Assembly: GCF_001644665.1 (NCBI RefSeq) | Contig: NZ_CP011393.1 | Location: 766,001-830,000, forward strand | Direction: 5' to 3' | Length of the DNA stretch: 64,000 nucleotides | DNA from: Fervidobacterium pennivorans | GTDB taxonomy: Bacteria > Thermotogota > Thermotogae > Thermotogales > Fervidobacteriaceae | Shown: piece after piece, positions 44,501-53,080 of the stretch | Numbering within the stretch: the stretch's first letter is position 1 | Layout of the letters: every line of letters starts with the position of its first letter | Position numbers and translations under genes: made by a program | Notes under the pieces: generated by a model | The model's input: only the letters and a program-made list of their open reading frames with translations | Told to the model about the DNA's origin: nothing | Database searches by the model: none

Positions 44501-45512
44501 AACCAGTATCTCCATTATCTCTTACACCTTCATTAGTCAATAGCTTTTTAACCAACTCATTTTCTTCATCAGCTTTTTCTAATCTTAAATAATCAACATA
44601 TATTGAATTTGCTATTGGAAAGCGTCCTAATATCAAATATGGCTTTATTACCAATTCCCCTATTGCGTAATCAGTTACTCTATCTGTATCTGCCTTTATT
44701 TCGATAAATCTTTGAACTTCTGTTCTTTCCGACATTTTTAACTCTATACCCATCTTATTTAAATAACTTACAATATTGTTTAAATCATCAAACCCTAAAC
44801 TTGATAATTCATCAAATTCATTTTCTATTTCTTCATTTAATTGTACACCATTGAATTTAGAAAATGCCACTAACAATACTTTATTTATCATTACATTCTC
44901 ATCTAAAATATTTTCAAGAAACCATTCATCTCCCATTTTAAATATCTTTACAGGAAAAAGCAAAAGTGGAGCCCTTACAAATGTTTCGTCCTTTAAACAT
45001 CCTTCAACAAAAGGGTATCCAATATACATTTCGTATCTACCTGTTTCCTTTTCAGTAGACAATATCTCTTTATTTAGGTAATTTAATGAATTTGAATAAG
45101 TTATAAGTGTTTCTGCTTGTGCTTCTATTCTTCGCTTTTCATTTTCGAATTTTTCTTGATATTTAAATTTTATCTTCTGTTTTTCTTCTTCTAACTTCAC
45201 CTTATCTGCTATTTGTAGTTTTTCTATTGCTTCCTTAATTTGATTATTTATATTTGTTTGAAGAATAGCTATTTGTTGATTTTGCCAAATATATGGGTCT
45301 TGTAGAATCTTAATTCTTCCTTTATTTCTAGAGAAAAGAAATCTCAAGATATCTTTATCTATATTATCTTGAAAGTTCTTTAATAGATACAAATCAAATG
45401 AATGCTTTTTATATATCTTTTTCATCACCAAACTTCTGTTTCTGCCGCTTAAATTAACCAACCTTTCTTTATATTTTTTTAAATATCTCTTGCACTTTAC
45501 CACCCGCCACAA
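41529..45512 (-). CDS. DUF4011-like superfamily-1 helicase with C-terminal Vsr/MTES_1575-type nuclease
   Basis: A 1327-residue protein. The N-terminal segment (KERLVNLSGRNRSLV, ~14-28) is typical of DUF4011-like helicase families. The helicase has IYGPPGTGKSQT (~370-381), DIVIFDEASQI (~893-903), AGDDKQLRPTS, and NVAISRAKKKIYVVTS near ~1160. The last ~105 residues are a Vsr/MTES_1575-type nuclease (FEQEVYDALVERGY, YRIDLAIYD, GIECDGATYH, RDIHRQRFLESRGWNIIRIWS). Single proteins of this make-up occur in catalogues of phage-defence genes (the Hhe group, from memory). The start is uncertain: TTG 45512 lies only five bases from a MITE end, and GTG codons at residues 4-5 are alternatives. Base composition is more AT-rich than the flanking core genes. 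Confidence 0.78.
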   Translation of the reverse strand: MWRVVKCKRYLKKYKERLVNLSGRNRSLVMKKIYKKHSFDLYLLKNFQDNIDKDILRFLFSRNKGRIKILQDPYIWQNQQIAILQTNINNQIKEAIEKLQIADKVKLEEEKQKIKFKYQEKFENEKRRIEAQAETLITYSNSLNYLNKEILSTEKETGRYEMYIGYPFVEGCLKDETFVRAPLLLFPVKIFKMGDEWFLENILDENVMINKVLLVAFSKFNGVQLNEEIENEFDELSSLGFDDLNNIVSYLNKMGIELKMSERTEVQRFIEIKADTDRVTDYAIGELVIKPYLILGRFPIANSIYVDYLRLEKADEENELVKKLLTNEGVRDNGDTGYLFSDESEKIKEEDFYCLTELDFSQEKAVKMADSTKQLVIYGPPGTGKSQTIASIISDALSKEKKVLMVSEKRAALDVIYNRLAKINSKIVLLHDSNKDKKNFYEKVKNALENIEDNYIQTSYGRKINTLSEIKKYSERVDNNISKLEELADFLHKEREFGLSLQKMYSMSKKIVSKEDARYEIFRKFKTCNFVEAYKYDDVKSSVENILKEGVLEDYFKYKRYVSNNSMILKIREGLDRFDIDDYIDKLTSIKNDYSNAEIKLDLDEICKDKLLILYKEKQNVLPDDITALSEAINKESNRELLVKLNNGRWWSLIYWLNYSKNKKIEMENKKEYERRGQEIYKKLLNDKEKIDAFKKKFDFIRDIVVEDEYEELIKSIYDLKDLSGYIDKLIDGLSIYEDFMKTIARLNWLSDKEKNILDFVYEITNDLNHARKIVNDIEEYFILYNINKIENQEKDKITLYGKYYDLVGDSKKYMARKRELIAQYIVEKWDSIFINTRNRDFNRYKEFERQAQKKKMLWPIRQYANEFKDMLFDLFPCWLLTPETASEVLPLVNGLFDIVIFDEASQIFVENAIPAIYRGKRVVIAGDDKQLRPTSVFKVRFDDDEEYEDLEVAAALEEESLLDLAKVKYDSVHLIYHYRSKYQELINFSNYAFYGGRLKISPNVEKTDISKFKPIERIKVNGRWIKKTNIEEAEKVVELVKDILKNRKENETIGIITFNITQRDLIDEMLDNEASNDPYFEQLLLKERDRLENGEDKSLFVKNIENVQGDERDIIIFSIGYAPNENGKILANFGSLSVDGGENRLNVAISRAKKKIYVVTSIEPEELNVDSTKNNGPKLLKKYLQYAREVSNGNKEMVETILNSILDSDLSPNTQKTFDSDFEQEVYDALVERGYHVDTQVGVAGYRIDLAIYDPNTSRYILGIECDGATYHSSKSARERDIHRQRFLESRGWNIIRIWSRDWWENPQREIDEIEGFLKDMIEAFA

Positions 45513-45516
45513 ATTT

Positions 45517-45741
45517 GATAATGTTAACTAAAAGTATTGAAACTTTCCAAAAACCGCATTATTCTTATAAAGATGGGACACCCCCCAACCTACTCTTGAT
45601 AAAGCAGTTTCACCGATATGAACAACTCAACACTCTCTTGTCCCAAATGCGATTCCTCCAGCTTGTACAAAAACGGTCATAAGGTTTTTGTGCAGTGAAG
45701 AATCTTTGGAAAACGCACAATGGTAATATCAATCTCATTCT
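45517..45741 (+). mobile_element. Decayed MITE with a second internal deletion and missing right end
   Basis: It begins GATAATGTTAACTAAAAGTATTGAAAC like the IS and keeps the start of the zinc-ribbon frame (ATGAACAACTC at 45618). It jumps from ACGGTCA to TAAGGTTTTTGTG, so it derives from the MITE form by a further deletion at a GGTC. Homology ends at CTCATTCT, and the last ~40 bases with the right inverted repeat are lost. It lies directly against the 5' end of the helicase-nuclease gene. Confidence 0.75.
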
Positions 45742-45859
45742 GTTGTTTAAGCATTAGTGCCACTCCTCGATATGGTTTTGCATTCTCATTAAACATTTTT
45801 TCTACATAAGCATTATACAATCGCCACAATCGCCAACTAAATGCCAACAAATCGCCAAT

Positions 45860-47170
45860 TTATTTAAGAATGTAATGAGTATTCCTTCCTTTCCCAACAG
45901 GCAACAGCAATCCTTTTTCAACTAAAACGTTTATATCCTTTCTTGTACCCTCATCAGAAAGCCCTGTCAGTTCCCGATATTCTCTGTTGGTAATCTTCCC
46001 TTTCTCCTTTACATACATAACTGCCTTTATCTGCCTTTCATTTAACCCAAGCTTGGCTAAATGCTCTTCTGTGTATATGTCTTTGTAAAATTCGACCACG
46101 AAACCGCCTTCTTCTTTAAACTCAGGTTCTGGCAGTCCTGCTTTCCTGCAAAGTTCAACCATTCTTTTTGTACCGCTTCCCCATTTTTCAATCAATCCTG
46201 CGAGGAAAAATACATAAGCAATATGCCTGTTGCGTGGTATTGATCCATGATCTTGTTTTAGCATCTCAATTGTTATTTCTTCTGGAAGCTTACCCGGATT
46301 GAAAAACCAAATTTTATTATCATAAATCTTTATTTGAATGTCCGCAAGGCTTAAATAATCCCTATGAATTAATGCATTTATTACTGCCTCTCTTATAGCT
46401 TCAAGAGGATAATCCCATATATCTTCTCTTTCTATCCCTTTTATTTCAAATCGAACATTCAAATGTTTTTTAATAGCTTCCATTAATCCATCAAGCTGTT
46501 TGAAAAGATTTCCACTAACATCTATGGTATCAAGTATGATGGTTGGAGTTTTAAATCTTCCAACACGGGCACCTGCACCGTGGATATACTTTTGAGGTTT
46601 TTTACCAAAAAGCAACAATCCTGCATTTGTAAGTTTATCCTCTTTTACAAGTTCAAGGTTTTTGAGAATCTTTTCGATGGAATCTTCTTCGGATATTTCG
46701 GGCAGTCTCTTCTTTGCCATCCTTTTAAACCTTTCTATTGTTTCGATGTCTACTTCGTCAACGCCTGCCTCAGAAGGTAATGAATCCCACGAAATTCGTT
46801 GTTTTTTTAGCATAAATCTCACAAGTTCATTTCCGCTAAGTTGCTGAATGGTCGAACCTGTCCGAATGTAAAACTTACCGTCATATGAGATCGGCACTTC
46901 TGACTTTTCCACTTTTATTTTTATTACCTCCTGCCCTTTTACGATTTCAACATCAACATCTGCAATAACTCCAAGTTTGCTTAAAATTTTATTTGGTATG
47001 TCTTCAAGGAGTTTATCTATATTGGCTATTCCAATAGGATTGCCTTTATCATCTACACCTATGTATATTATTCCACCTTCTGAATTAGCAAATGCACAGA
47101 TTGTTTTAAGATGTTCGTCGTTCCACTGTGCTTTAAATTCCACTTGTTTAGACTCTCTCATAGTATCCAA
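45860..47170 (-). CDS. AlbA_2/Schlafen-domain ATP-binding protein (paralogue)
   Basis: A 436-residue paralogue of the gene at 31982. It has AlbA_2 at the N-terminus ([26 protein letters not shown]), the ATPase-like middle ([35 protein letters not shown]) and a C-terminal winged helix ([29 protein letters not shown]). Its start overlaps the end of the hsdM remnant by 23 bases, a typical arrangement in type I restriction loci, where such genes lie between hsdM and hsdS/R. It was therefore probably carried in with a type I system that has since been lost. Confidence 0.82.
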   Translation of the reverse strand: MDTMRESKQVEFKAQWNDEHLKTICAFANSEGGIIYIGVDDKGNPIGIANIDKLLEDIPNKILSKLGVIADVDVEIVKGQEVIKIKVEKSEVPISYDGKFYIRTGSTIQQLSGNELVRFMLKKQRISWDSLPSEAGVDEVDIETIERFKRMAKKRLPEISEEDSIEKILKNLELVKEDKLTNAGLLLFGKKPQKYIHGAGARVGRFKTPTIILDTIDVSGNLFKQLDGLMEAIKKHLNVRFEIKGIEREDIWDYPLEAIREAVINALIHRDYLSLADIQIKIYDNKIWFFNPGKLPEEITIEMLKQDHGSIPRNRHIAYVFFLAGLIEKWGSGTKRMVELCRKAGLPEPEFKEEGGFVVEFYKDIYTEEHLAKLGLNERQIKAVMYVKEKGKITNREYRELTGLSDEGTRKDINVLVEKGLLLPVGKGRNTHYILK

Positions 47171-47735
47171 GTTCCTCCAAAAATTTATTTAACTTACTGA
47201 CTTCCTGCTCTCGTTCCTTTAAAAAATGCTCAAGGAACACATGATGCTTATGCCAAAGATTTTCAAAAATCTTTATCAGTTCTTTTTTCTCTTCATTTAT
47301 TAGGTCAATAAGCTGCTGATCTTTTAGTCGGGTTTTTCCCTTTACTGCGTTAAAATCTATGTGTTTCAAAACTCCATCAAGCTCTGGATTTGCTTCTTCT
47401 AAAGCGCTCAGGGCTTTATTTAGTTGATTTCCTACATCCTCTTTTAATTTCAAAATATTTTCCCACCTTGCCCTTTCGGGTATAAAAAAGGCATCGCCAT
47501 AAGAGGTTGGATCTTCTAAGAGTTCATGTATTTGCTCTTCAGAAAATCCCAAGAGCTTATAGTTATCTTTTAACTCCTGTCTTTTTTCCTCAAAGACATC
47601 TGATGCATATTTTAGAAAAAGCATACCAAAAATATATTCTTTATATTCAGAGGCGTCCATCTTACCTCTGAGTATATCAGCTGCTTTGAAAAGATGTGTT
47701 TCAAGCTGTCTTAAGGTTATTTTGTCACCAGCCAA
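47148..47735 (-). CDS. Type I methylase subunit HsdM with the catalytic core deleted in frame
   Basis: A 195-residue open frame. Residues 1-~150 match the HsdM N-terminal domain ([60 protein letters not shown]). The last ~45 residues match the extreme C-terminus of HsdM ([36 protein letters not shown]). The whole methyltransferase core, with its DPACGSG and NPPF motifs, is absent, yet the frame is kept. A normal HsdM is about 500 residues, so roughly 300 have been lost. It cannot methylate. The TTG start at 47735 follows GGAGGGATCGAT. It may be an undecayed relic or a domesticated fragment. Confidence 0.8.
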   Translation of the reverse strand: MAGDKITLRQLETHLFKAADILRGKMDASEYKEYIFGMLFLKYASDVFEEKRQELKDNYKLLGFSEEQIHELLEDPTSYGDAFFIPERARWENILKLKEDVGNQLNKALSALEEANPELDGVLKHIDFNAVKGKTRLKDQQLIDLINEEKKELIKIFENLWHKHHVFLEHFLKEREQEVSKLNKFLEELGYYERV

Positions 47736-47762
47736 ATCGATCCCTCCAATTAATAAATTTAT

Positions 47763-48310
47763 TATAATGTTTATTAAAACTATTGAAACTTTCCAAAAAG
47801 CACATTATCCTTTAAATATGAGACACTCACAAACAACTCTTGAAAAAGGTAGGTTCGCAAGATGAATAAGTCATCGTTTCCATTCTTTGTATCTATCCAA
47901 CTCAACTCTAATTTGGTTTATTATGAGCGCAAATACATCCGCATCATTTGTTATGCCAAGAGAAGGAATGCCATCTGGTAGGGCATCTATGGGATTAACA
48001 AAATAAAGTACTACTATCACAATAGCTAAGTTTGTTTTAAATGAAACTCCATATTTTCCGCTTAACCAATTAACCTAATATTCTTGCATAGGTAGTTGCC
48101 ATTTCTTATAGATTTATTCTATCTGTTGATATGTTACAACTTTAGTATTCTATTACAATTATATCATATCGTTACCGCAAAAACATTTCAAATACTTTCT
48201 TTTTTCTTTACATTCAATCAACTTTTTAGACCTTTCAACGCTTTTGCTTTGCTGTCGAACCACTTCATTTTTCACCTTATCTTTGTTCATCCTTTAAAAC
48301 GCATAGGCTT
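47763..48310. repeat. Direct repeat B flanking the accessory island
   Basis: A diverged, internally deleted copy of 40267-41090. It holds a decayed IS left end (47763-47871), a 3' fragment of a ykvA gene and the same leader/promoter sequence. Confidence 0.75.
47871..48070 (-). pseudogene. 3' fragment of a ykvA (DUF1232) gene
   Basis: Aligned with the last ~65 codons of the gene at 40376 but with substitutions, and cut off at CTTAACCAAT, where about 265 bases of the 5' half and ribosome site are missing. It cannot be translated as in the intact copy. Confidence 0.7.
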
Positions 48311-48355
48311 GATTTCTCAAGGCTCATATCCATCGCATCAATATGTTGTTAAATC

Positions 48356-48399
48356 TGGTGGAGCCGATGGAATTCGAATCCATGGCCTTTATCGTGCGC
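48356..48399 (-). other. Fragment of tRNA-Ala (3' half)
   Basis: 44 bases match the reverse complement of the tRNA-Ala at 53000-53075 from its CCA end into the anticodon stem (TGGTGGAGCCGATGG exact, then six substitutions, ending at CGTGCG). It is a relic of a tRNA gene or of an integration site. It lies just outside repeat B. Confidence 0.7.
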
Positions 48400-48416
48400 T
48401 GTATAATTAATAATGT

Positions 48417-48713
48417 ATGCGAAGACATACTCCTTCATCTAATGTGGGAGGAAACAGAGGGAAAAACTTTGGTTTTTTAATCACACTTTTGGTAGCATTT
48501 ATTGTCGTATTGATTATTAGCAGTGTTTTTTGTGAACTCAAAATCAATTTGCAGAAAGATGTTCACTTCGAAGATACCGTTGCGTATGTTGAAAAAGCCT
48601 CCCTGTCACAAAGACCATTTACGATAACAAAAGGTGCCTTGCAAATATGCTACCAAGATTACGAGATTGCCCCTTACTTAACTGGTATGCCAATCTTCGA
48701 AATTCCATTTTGA
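48417..48713 (+). pseudogene. Internally deleted DUF3298-type gene remnant
   Basis: A 98-residue frame with one hydrophobic anchor (FLITLLVAFIVVLIISS), whose end (RPFTITKGALQICYQDYEIAPYLTGMPIFEIP) closely resembles the end of the intact gene at 49935 (RAFTITKESLQIYYEDYEIAPHSTGLPVFEIP). The middle ~130 residues are missing. Confidence 0.75.
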
Positions 48714-49934
48714 AAACTTGAAACCTGTTTGAGATATAAATTTCATTAGTGCTCATATTGTTACTTAGTATATCTATCATGATTACCATGACACAATTTA
48801 GTATGCCAATAGCAAGTAACGGCGCTTAACCACACTGTATATATCTTGACTACTTTATTATGCCTGACAAATGTACTTTTCTTATATATTATTTTCTTAG
48901 TCAGAACTGTGTAATTTCTACCATAGATATAACATAGCTATACCTAAGTTATATGGTCTTCCCTTATTCTTAGGCTCTTAAATTCACATTTCGTCAGTAT
49001 TTATCTTACAGACAAATAAGAAAACAGAGTACGGTCTTACAGTCGTCTATTATCGTATTAAATACTATCCTTCGCACCGCACTTCTCAATTGTTTGTATG
49101 CTAATCACATAACATACCGCGCAACAAATAGTATAAATAAAAGTTTTTGAACGCCACCCTTGTAAAATGCCCTATAACACATTCAAAAACGAGAAGATAT
49201 ATTAAGAATTATCGGCTGTCATGAAATGCTTTATAGGTCAAATAAAAAGGATGGTGTTTTAAATCGGCTTGAAATAATCTCAAATTAATTGTTTATATGA
49301 AGATTGACATTGGGAACAAAAACTGCAATATAAGAAACCTTATATTGCATTTTTTGACTTTTCTGAAAAAAGGTATAAGAGAACCTTGTTTCAAAGAGTA
49401 CTTCAAACGTCTACCATTCCTTCGTTCTTTTTATTTGGCTTATAACACATTCTGTGAGAAGATTACGATACTTTTATTAAACCCGTCGTGCAAACAACTT
49501 TGTAAACCGTTTTAAAGGTACATGTTCAAAGTATATTTATTTATTATATTCTCAGAACTCTATATTAAACAACTCGTATTCGTGTTCCTAGTTGAATCCT
49601 ATAGACGTTAGAGTGTAGTAGATTTTTGTAAAACCATTAAACGAGCTAAGGACGTAGTTGGTCTGGGCTTTTGTGGGTTATCTATCCTTTGAAACAGAAT
49701 GATAACTCCGGTGCAAGGTATGTCTTTGTAGCGTATAGATGTAGTAAAGACTAAATTTATTCTTATGTCAATGTAGAAGTAGCACATCTGTAGGAAATTA
49801 GTAAACTCTAAATCTATCATATTATCCTTACACATATTTATGAAACATAGTATATAAGTAGTGTATGAGTGTAGATAGTCTAACCTGGGTTTGTATGGTA
49901 TAGGTCTTACAGTTAGGTCATAAGAGTATGTTGT
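48714..49934. other. 1.2 kb of decayed, AT-rich DNA
   Basis: No supported coding gene. Two small frames (49297-49515 and 49608-49835) lack ribosome sites and family features. A promoter-like pair and a strong hairpin with a T-run are described separately at 49269-49355. Confidence 0.6.
49324..49355 (+). terminator. Perfect terminator-like hairpin in the decayed region
   Basis: A perfect 11-bp stem TGCAATATAAG / CTTATATTGCA with an AAAC loop and six T. A TTGAAA-N17-TTTATA promoter-like pair lies at 49269-49297, only about 30 bases upstream. Confidence 0.6.
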
Positions 49935-50645
49935 TTAGTCAATTCTAACTCGAAGACAAGGCTTAAGAGGAGATAGTGGGATTTCAAACACTGGTAATCC
50001 TGTTGAGTGTGGTGCAATTTCGTAGTCCTCGTAGTAAATCTGAAGAGATTCTTTTGTAATAGTAAACGCTCGTTTGGATATATCGTCATTGTTGATATAT
50101 TCAACGGCTTCTGGGAAGAATTCTTCTTTTCGACTGATTATCTGCTTAGTGATAAAATCTTTAATCGTTTTTTCGTAATTGCATGTTTCAGAGAAAATGT
50201 CCTTCAGCGTAAGGAGTTGTGAATTTTTTAGGTCAATGTTGTACGAATCGAACGTGGTAATTCCATGTGCACCACCTGTAAATGTGTAGTAGTATATTAC
50301 CAAGCTCACAAAGTCTTTTGATTTAAACTTCATCTCTGTTGAGATATAGACTTCATGTTTGGTTCGCAGTGTTCCATCCTCTGCGGCTTGGTGCGCAGCT
50401 GCTTTAACCTCTTCGATTATATTTCTGACTTTTTCTTCTATCTTACTGTTCAAACTGTTTTCAAAGTCAAGATTTTTTGTATTTCGAAACCTAGGAATTT
50501 GTATGTGGATTTTTACAAATTCGGTCTCTGTCTTAGTCTCCACAAGTTCGACAACTTCGGCTCTCATTCTGAGTAAATAAACAGTAATTGCCAATAGGAA
50601 TAAGAGTGCTAAAACTATTAGCCTCGAATCAAACTTGTTTTCCAT
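49935..50645 (-). CDS. Membrane-anchored DUF3298-type (RsiV-like) protein
   Basis: A 236-residue protein with an N-terminal anchor (~8-24, LIVLALLFLLAITVYLL) and an extracytoplasmic domain with the motif YYTFTGGAHGITTFDSYNID (~118-137) and LLTLKDIF. This motif is typical of DUF4163/DUF3298 domains found in anti-sigma factor RsiV and other lysozyme-binding or cell-wall proteins. No adjacent sigma factor gene is seen, so the role is not assigned. The ATG at 50645 follows AAAGGGGGGAACGTAT. A broken, inverted relative lies at 48417. Confidence 0.75.
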   Translation of the reverse strand: MENKFDSRLIVLALLFLLAITVYLLRMRAEVVELVETKTETEFVKIHIQIPRFRNTKNLDFENSLNSKIEEKVRNIIEEVKAAAHQAAEDGTLRTKHEVYISTEMKFKSKDFVSLVIYYYTFTGGAHGITTFDSYNIDLKNSQLLTLKDIFSETCNYEKTIKDFITKQIISRKEEFFPEAVEYINNDDISKRAFTITKESLQIYYEDYEIAPHSTGLPVFEIPLSPLKPCLRVRID

Positions 50646-50758
50646 ATACGTTCCCCCCTTTAAGTATTTTGTTCATCTTATCTACTACACATTGTTCCTC
50701 GGGTGTTATGACAACTGATGGATGTGAAACCGCGCTTCTGTTTAAGAAAAGTAAAAGA

Positions 50759-50778
50759 GCAGGCTGAACTCAGCCTGC
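50759..50778 (-). terminator. Terminator after the 667-residue membrane protein gene
   Basis: The stem GCAGGCTGA / TCAGCCTGC is followed on the - strand by TCTTTTACTTTTC. Confidence 0.65.
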
Positions 50779-50817
50779 CTCGTGTTTTAAGATTGTGCCC
50801 TCACTTGAATACAAAAA

Positions 50818-52821
50818 TTAGAACTGTCCATACTGCGGTGTTGTTGGCTGTTCTTGAGGTTCTTCTGGTTTCACATTTGCAGGTTGTTCTATCGTTGTTT
50901 CTTCTGAAACTGGTTTTGCGTTCTCTCTTTTTGTTTCTATTGGTTTCTGTTGTATTTTCTGTTGCGGTTGTTCTAAGGATGTGAGGCTTCCACCGTTTTC
51001 AAGTGTTTTTAACACATCGTAAGACCTTGTTGTCCAGTTTTCGCCGTTGTAGAAAACTTGAACAACTTTTATCTGACCAGCTGGTTCTACCGCAAATATT
51101 ATTTGCAAGTTGTCACTTGTGTAGAGGACTCTATCATTGTTTCTATCAATTTTCCAACCCTTTGGTCCAAGTATCTCTTCGTATGTCTTCGATATGAAGA
51201 TGGAATTTTTTACAAGTTCAACTAAGTTGTTACCTAAAGTGTCGACTTTGAAGATTTTGGAGACTATATAGTCTGATACTTCGTCGATAACAGTGATTCC
51301 GTCCATATACATATTTTCGAGAACAGGTTCTCGACCAAAATAAAGGTCAAAAACGAATGTAAAGTTCCAGTTCCTCGTTCCGTATTTCCCAACACCTGTC
51401 AGTATGACTCTGTCTTTTTCTTTATCATATGACCATGTGGGATTTTTCAGATAACTTCTGAAAGCTTCTTCGTTGTTTGTAAAGCTTGAGTACTTGACTA
51501 TCGTGCCTGATTTAACTTTTTGCACCTTGTCGACTCCTTCCGCGCTTATACCTTCTTGCACGGGAGTACTTTCCACAACTTTTCCACTTGCAAGTATCTT
51601 GGCGGTTAAGACGTCAAATTTCTCTTCCACATCGTTGAGCATAGACTTGGCAAGATAAACTCCATCTTTTTTTAAGATGAACTCCACATAAAATTTATCG
51701 TTCTTTGCGGTTTGTGCTGTAACAATTAATTTTATACTGTCGATAGCGTATTCTATATTCCATTGGTCATTCTTAGAATATTCTGTGAACAGTTCTCCAA
51801 ACGTTTTTGTTGAATTCGGAATCTTTGTTGAGAATATGATTTGTTTGTACTTGTAAATATCTTTGTTCTTATCAAGATTGGAGTATCTGCTATACAAATA
51901 TGATACTAAGTAAGGTATACTCTCCTTATCCACGTCCTGACCGTTCAGCAAGGCATAAGAAACAATAATTTCTCCGTTTTCGTCTATCTTGAAACCAATG
52001 GTTATAACAGTCTCTTTGCCTTCTATAACGTCCATTCCGTTAAATTCTACCATCTTTCTACTTTCGTCTTTTATCGTCCACCTTACGTTGCTTAGTTTTG
52101 AAAATACCTCACCGATTGATACTCCGGGATAATCTTTCAAAAAACTATTTTTTACAACCTCGAGAAGGTCATGCTCTATTGATTTCTTGTACACCTTGGC
52201 AAGGAAAATCCTCTTTTCAGCATCATTCAGTAACTTGCCATTCACGAAGACTTTTTCAGCAATTATTCTTATTTTGCCGTTGACTTTGCTGATGTTGTAC
52301 ACGATTTGTACCGCGTTCCCAGGCTCGTCCTTTCCAATCAAAACAACATACTCCCGCCCGTTATCTTGGAAATAATCGTAGCTAATATTGTTTAAATAAC
52401 TCAACACACTCTTCGGATCCGAAGTTTCAAAGTCTGCGATGGGTTGGTTTAAGGCCAGGTTATAGAACGCTTTTGCGTAGATTGTTTTATACATCTCTTC
52501 AGGATTTTGGCTAATTTGGTTACCAACAGCGATACTTATCAAACCCTCTTTCGTTACACGGGCAGTGTATACGTTACTCATTTCATCTATAGCTGTTATA
52601 GTGACTACCCCAAAACCAGAAGGTTGAATTGACACGTTCTTGAAGGCATTTTCGAAAGCTTCCCTGATTGTAAGTACTTTAAAATCACCGTAGTACCTTT
52701 CAACAATCTTTTTAAGTGAATTGTAGTAGACTAAAGCTAAGAGCATAACAACGACGATTCCTATTAAAACTATCGATAAGAACGTATACCTATTTCGCTT
52801 TTTAATATTGTACCTTCTCAC
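50818..52821 (-). CDS. Membrane-anchored extracytoplasmic protein with internal repeats
   Basis: A 667-residue protein with a basic N-terminus and one anchor (~15-33, LSIVLIGIVVVMLLALVYY). The extracytoplasmic part seems to hold about five related units of ~100-120 residues: a leading helix such as IREAFENAF, IGEVFSKLSN, FGELFTEYSK, EEAFRSYLKN or YEEILGPKG, a W-containing strand (VRWTIKDES, QWNIEYAI, TWSYDKEK, GWKIDRNN), and a beta-rich rest. The C-terminal ~60 residues are rich in Gln, Pro and Glu. No known family was recognised. It is transcribed toward the DUF3298-type gene. The GTG start at 52821 follows a G-rich GGGGGTATGATAC. Confidence 0.55.
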   Translation of the reverse strand: MRRYNIKKRNRYTFLSIVLIGIVVVMLLALVYYNSLKKIVERYYGDFKVLTIREAFENAFKNVSIQPSGFGVVTITAIDEMSNVYTARVTKEGLISIAVGNQISQNPEEMYKTIYAKAFYNLALNQPIADFETSDPKSVLSYLNNISYDYFQDNGREYVVLIGKDEPGNAVQIVYNISKVNGKIRIIAEKVFVNGKLLNDAEKRIFLAKVYKKSIEHDLLEVVKNSFLKDYPGVSIGEVFSKLSNVRWTIKDESRKMVEFNGMDVIEGKETVITIGFKIDENGEIIVSYALLNGQDVDKESIPYLVSYLYSRYSNLDKNKDIYKYKQIIFSTKIPNSTKTFGELFTEYSKNDQWNIEYAIDSIKLIVTAQTAKNDKFYVEFILKKDGVYLAKSMLNDVEEKFDVLTAKILASGKVVESTPVQEGISAEGVDKVQKVKSGTIVKYSSFTNNEEAFRSYLKNPTWSYDKEKDRVILTGVGKYGTRNWNFTFVFDLYFGREPVLENMYMDGITVIDEVSDYIVSKIFKVDTLGNNLVELVKNSIFISKTYEEILGPKGWKIDRNNDRVLYTSDNLQIIFAVEPAGQIKVVQVFYNGENWTTRSYDVLKTLENGGSLTSLEQPQQKIQQKPIETKRENAKPVSEETTIEQPANVKPEEPQEQPTTPQYGQF

Positions 52822-52944
52822 GTATCATACCCCCTTGCATGGAACTAAAACATTACTGACTCCCAAGTTATATTATACACTTGTTCGTTGAATTTTTAAC
52901 TAGCACAATTTGAATATACAATTTCCCTTCTGTTGATGACCCTC

Positions 52945-52973
52945 TTGAAAAAATAAAACTTCTGTGTTAAAAT
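52945..52973 (+). promoter_or_regulatory. Promoter of tRNA-Ala
   Basis: TTGAAA (52945-52950) and TAAAAT (52968-52973) with a 17-base spacer, 27 bases upstream of the mature tRNA 5' end. Confidence 0.75.
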
Positions 52974-52999
52974 TTCGAAGGTACAAAGATATTATTTGT

Positions 53000-53075
53000 G
53001 GGGCCGTAGCTCAGCTGGGAGAGCGCTACCTTCGCACGGTAGAGGCCGTGGGTTCAAATCCCATCGGCTCCACCA
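53000..53075 (+). tRNA. tRNA-Ala, anticodon CGC
   Basis: 76 bases that fold into a cloverleaf. The acceptor GGGGCCG pairs with CGGCTCC (one G-T pair), D-arm GCTCAGCTGGGAGAGC, anticodon stem CTACC/GGTAG with loop TTCGCAC (anticodon CGC, reading GCG), and T-arm GTGGGTTCAAATCCCAT. CCA is encoded at the 3' end. A terminator hairpin starts 5 bases later. Confidence 0.95.
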
Positions 53076-53080
53076 AAATT

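Noticed and set aside
48096-48410. 104-codon frame on the + strand
   Set aside because: It runs across the decayed repeat and the tRNA-Ala fragment, so its translation has no biological sense.
49297-49835. Two small frames in the decayed region
   Set aside because: They have no ribosome sites, lack protein-like composition, and one spans a perfect terminator hairpin.
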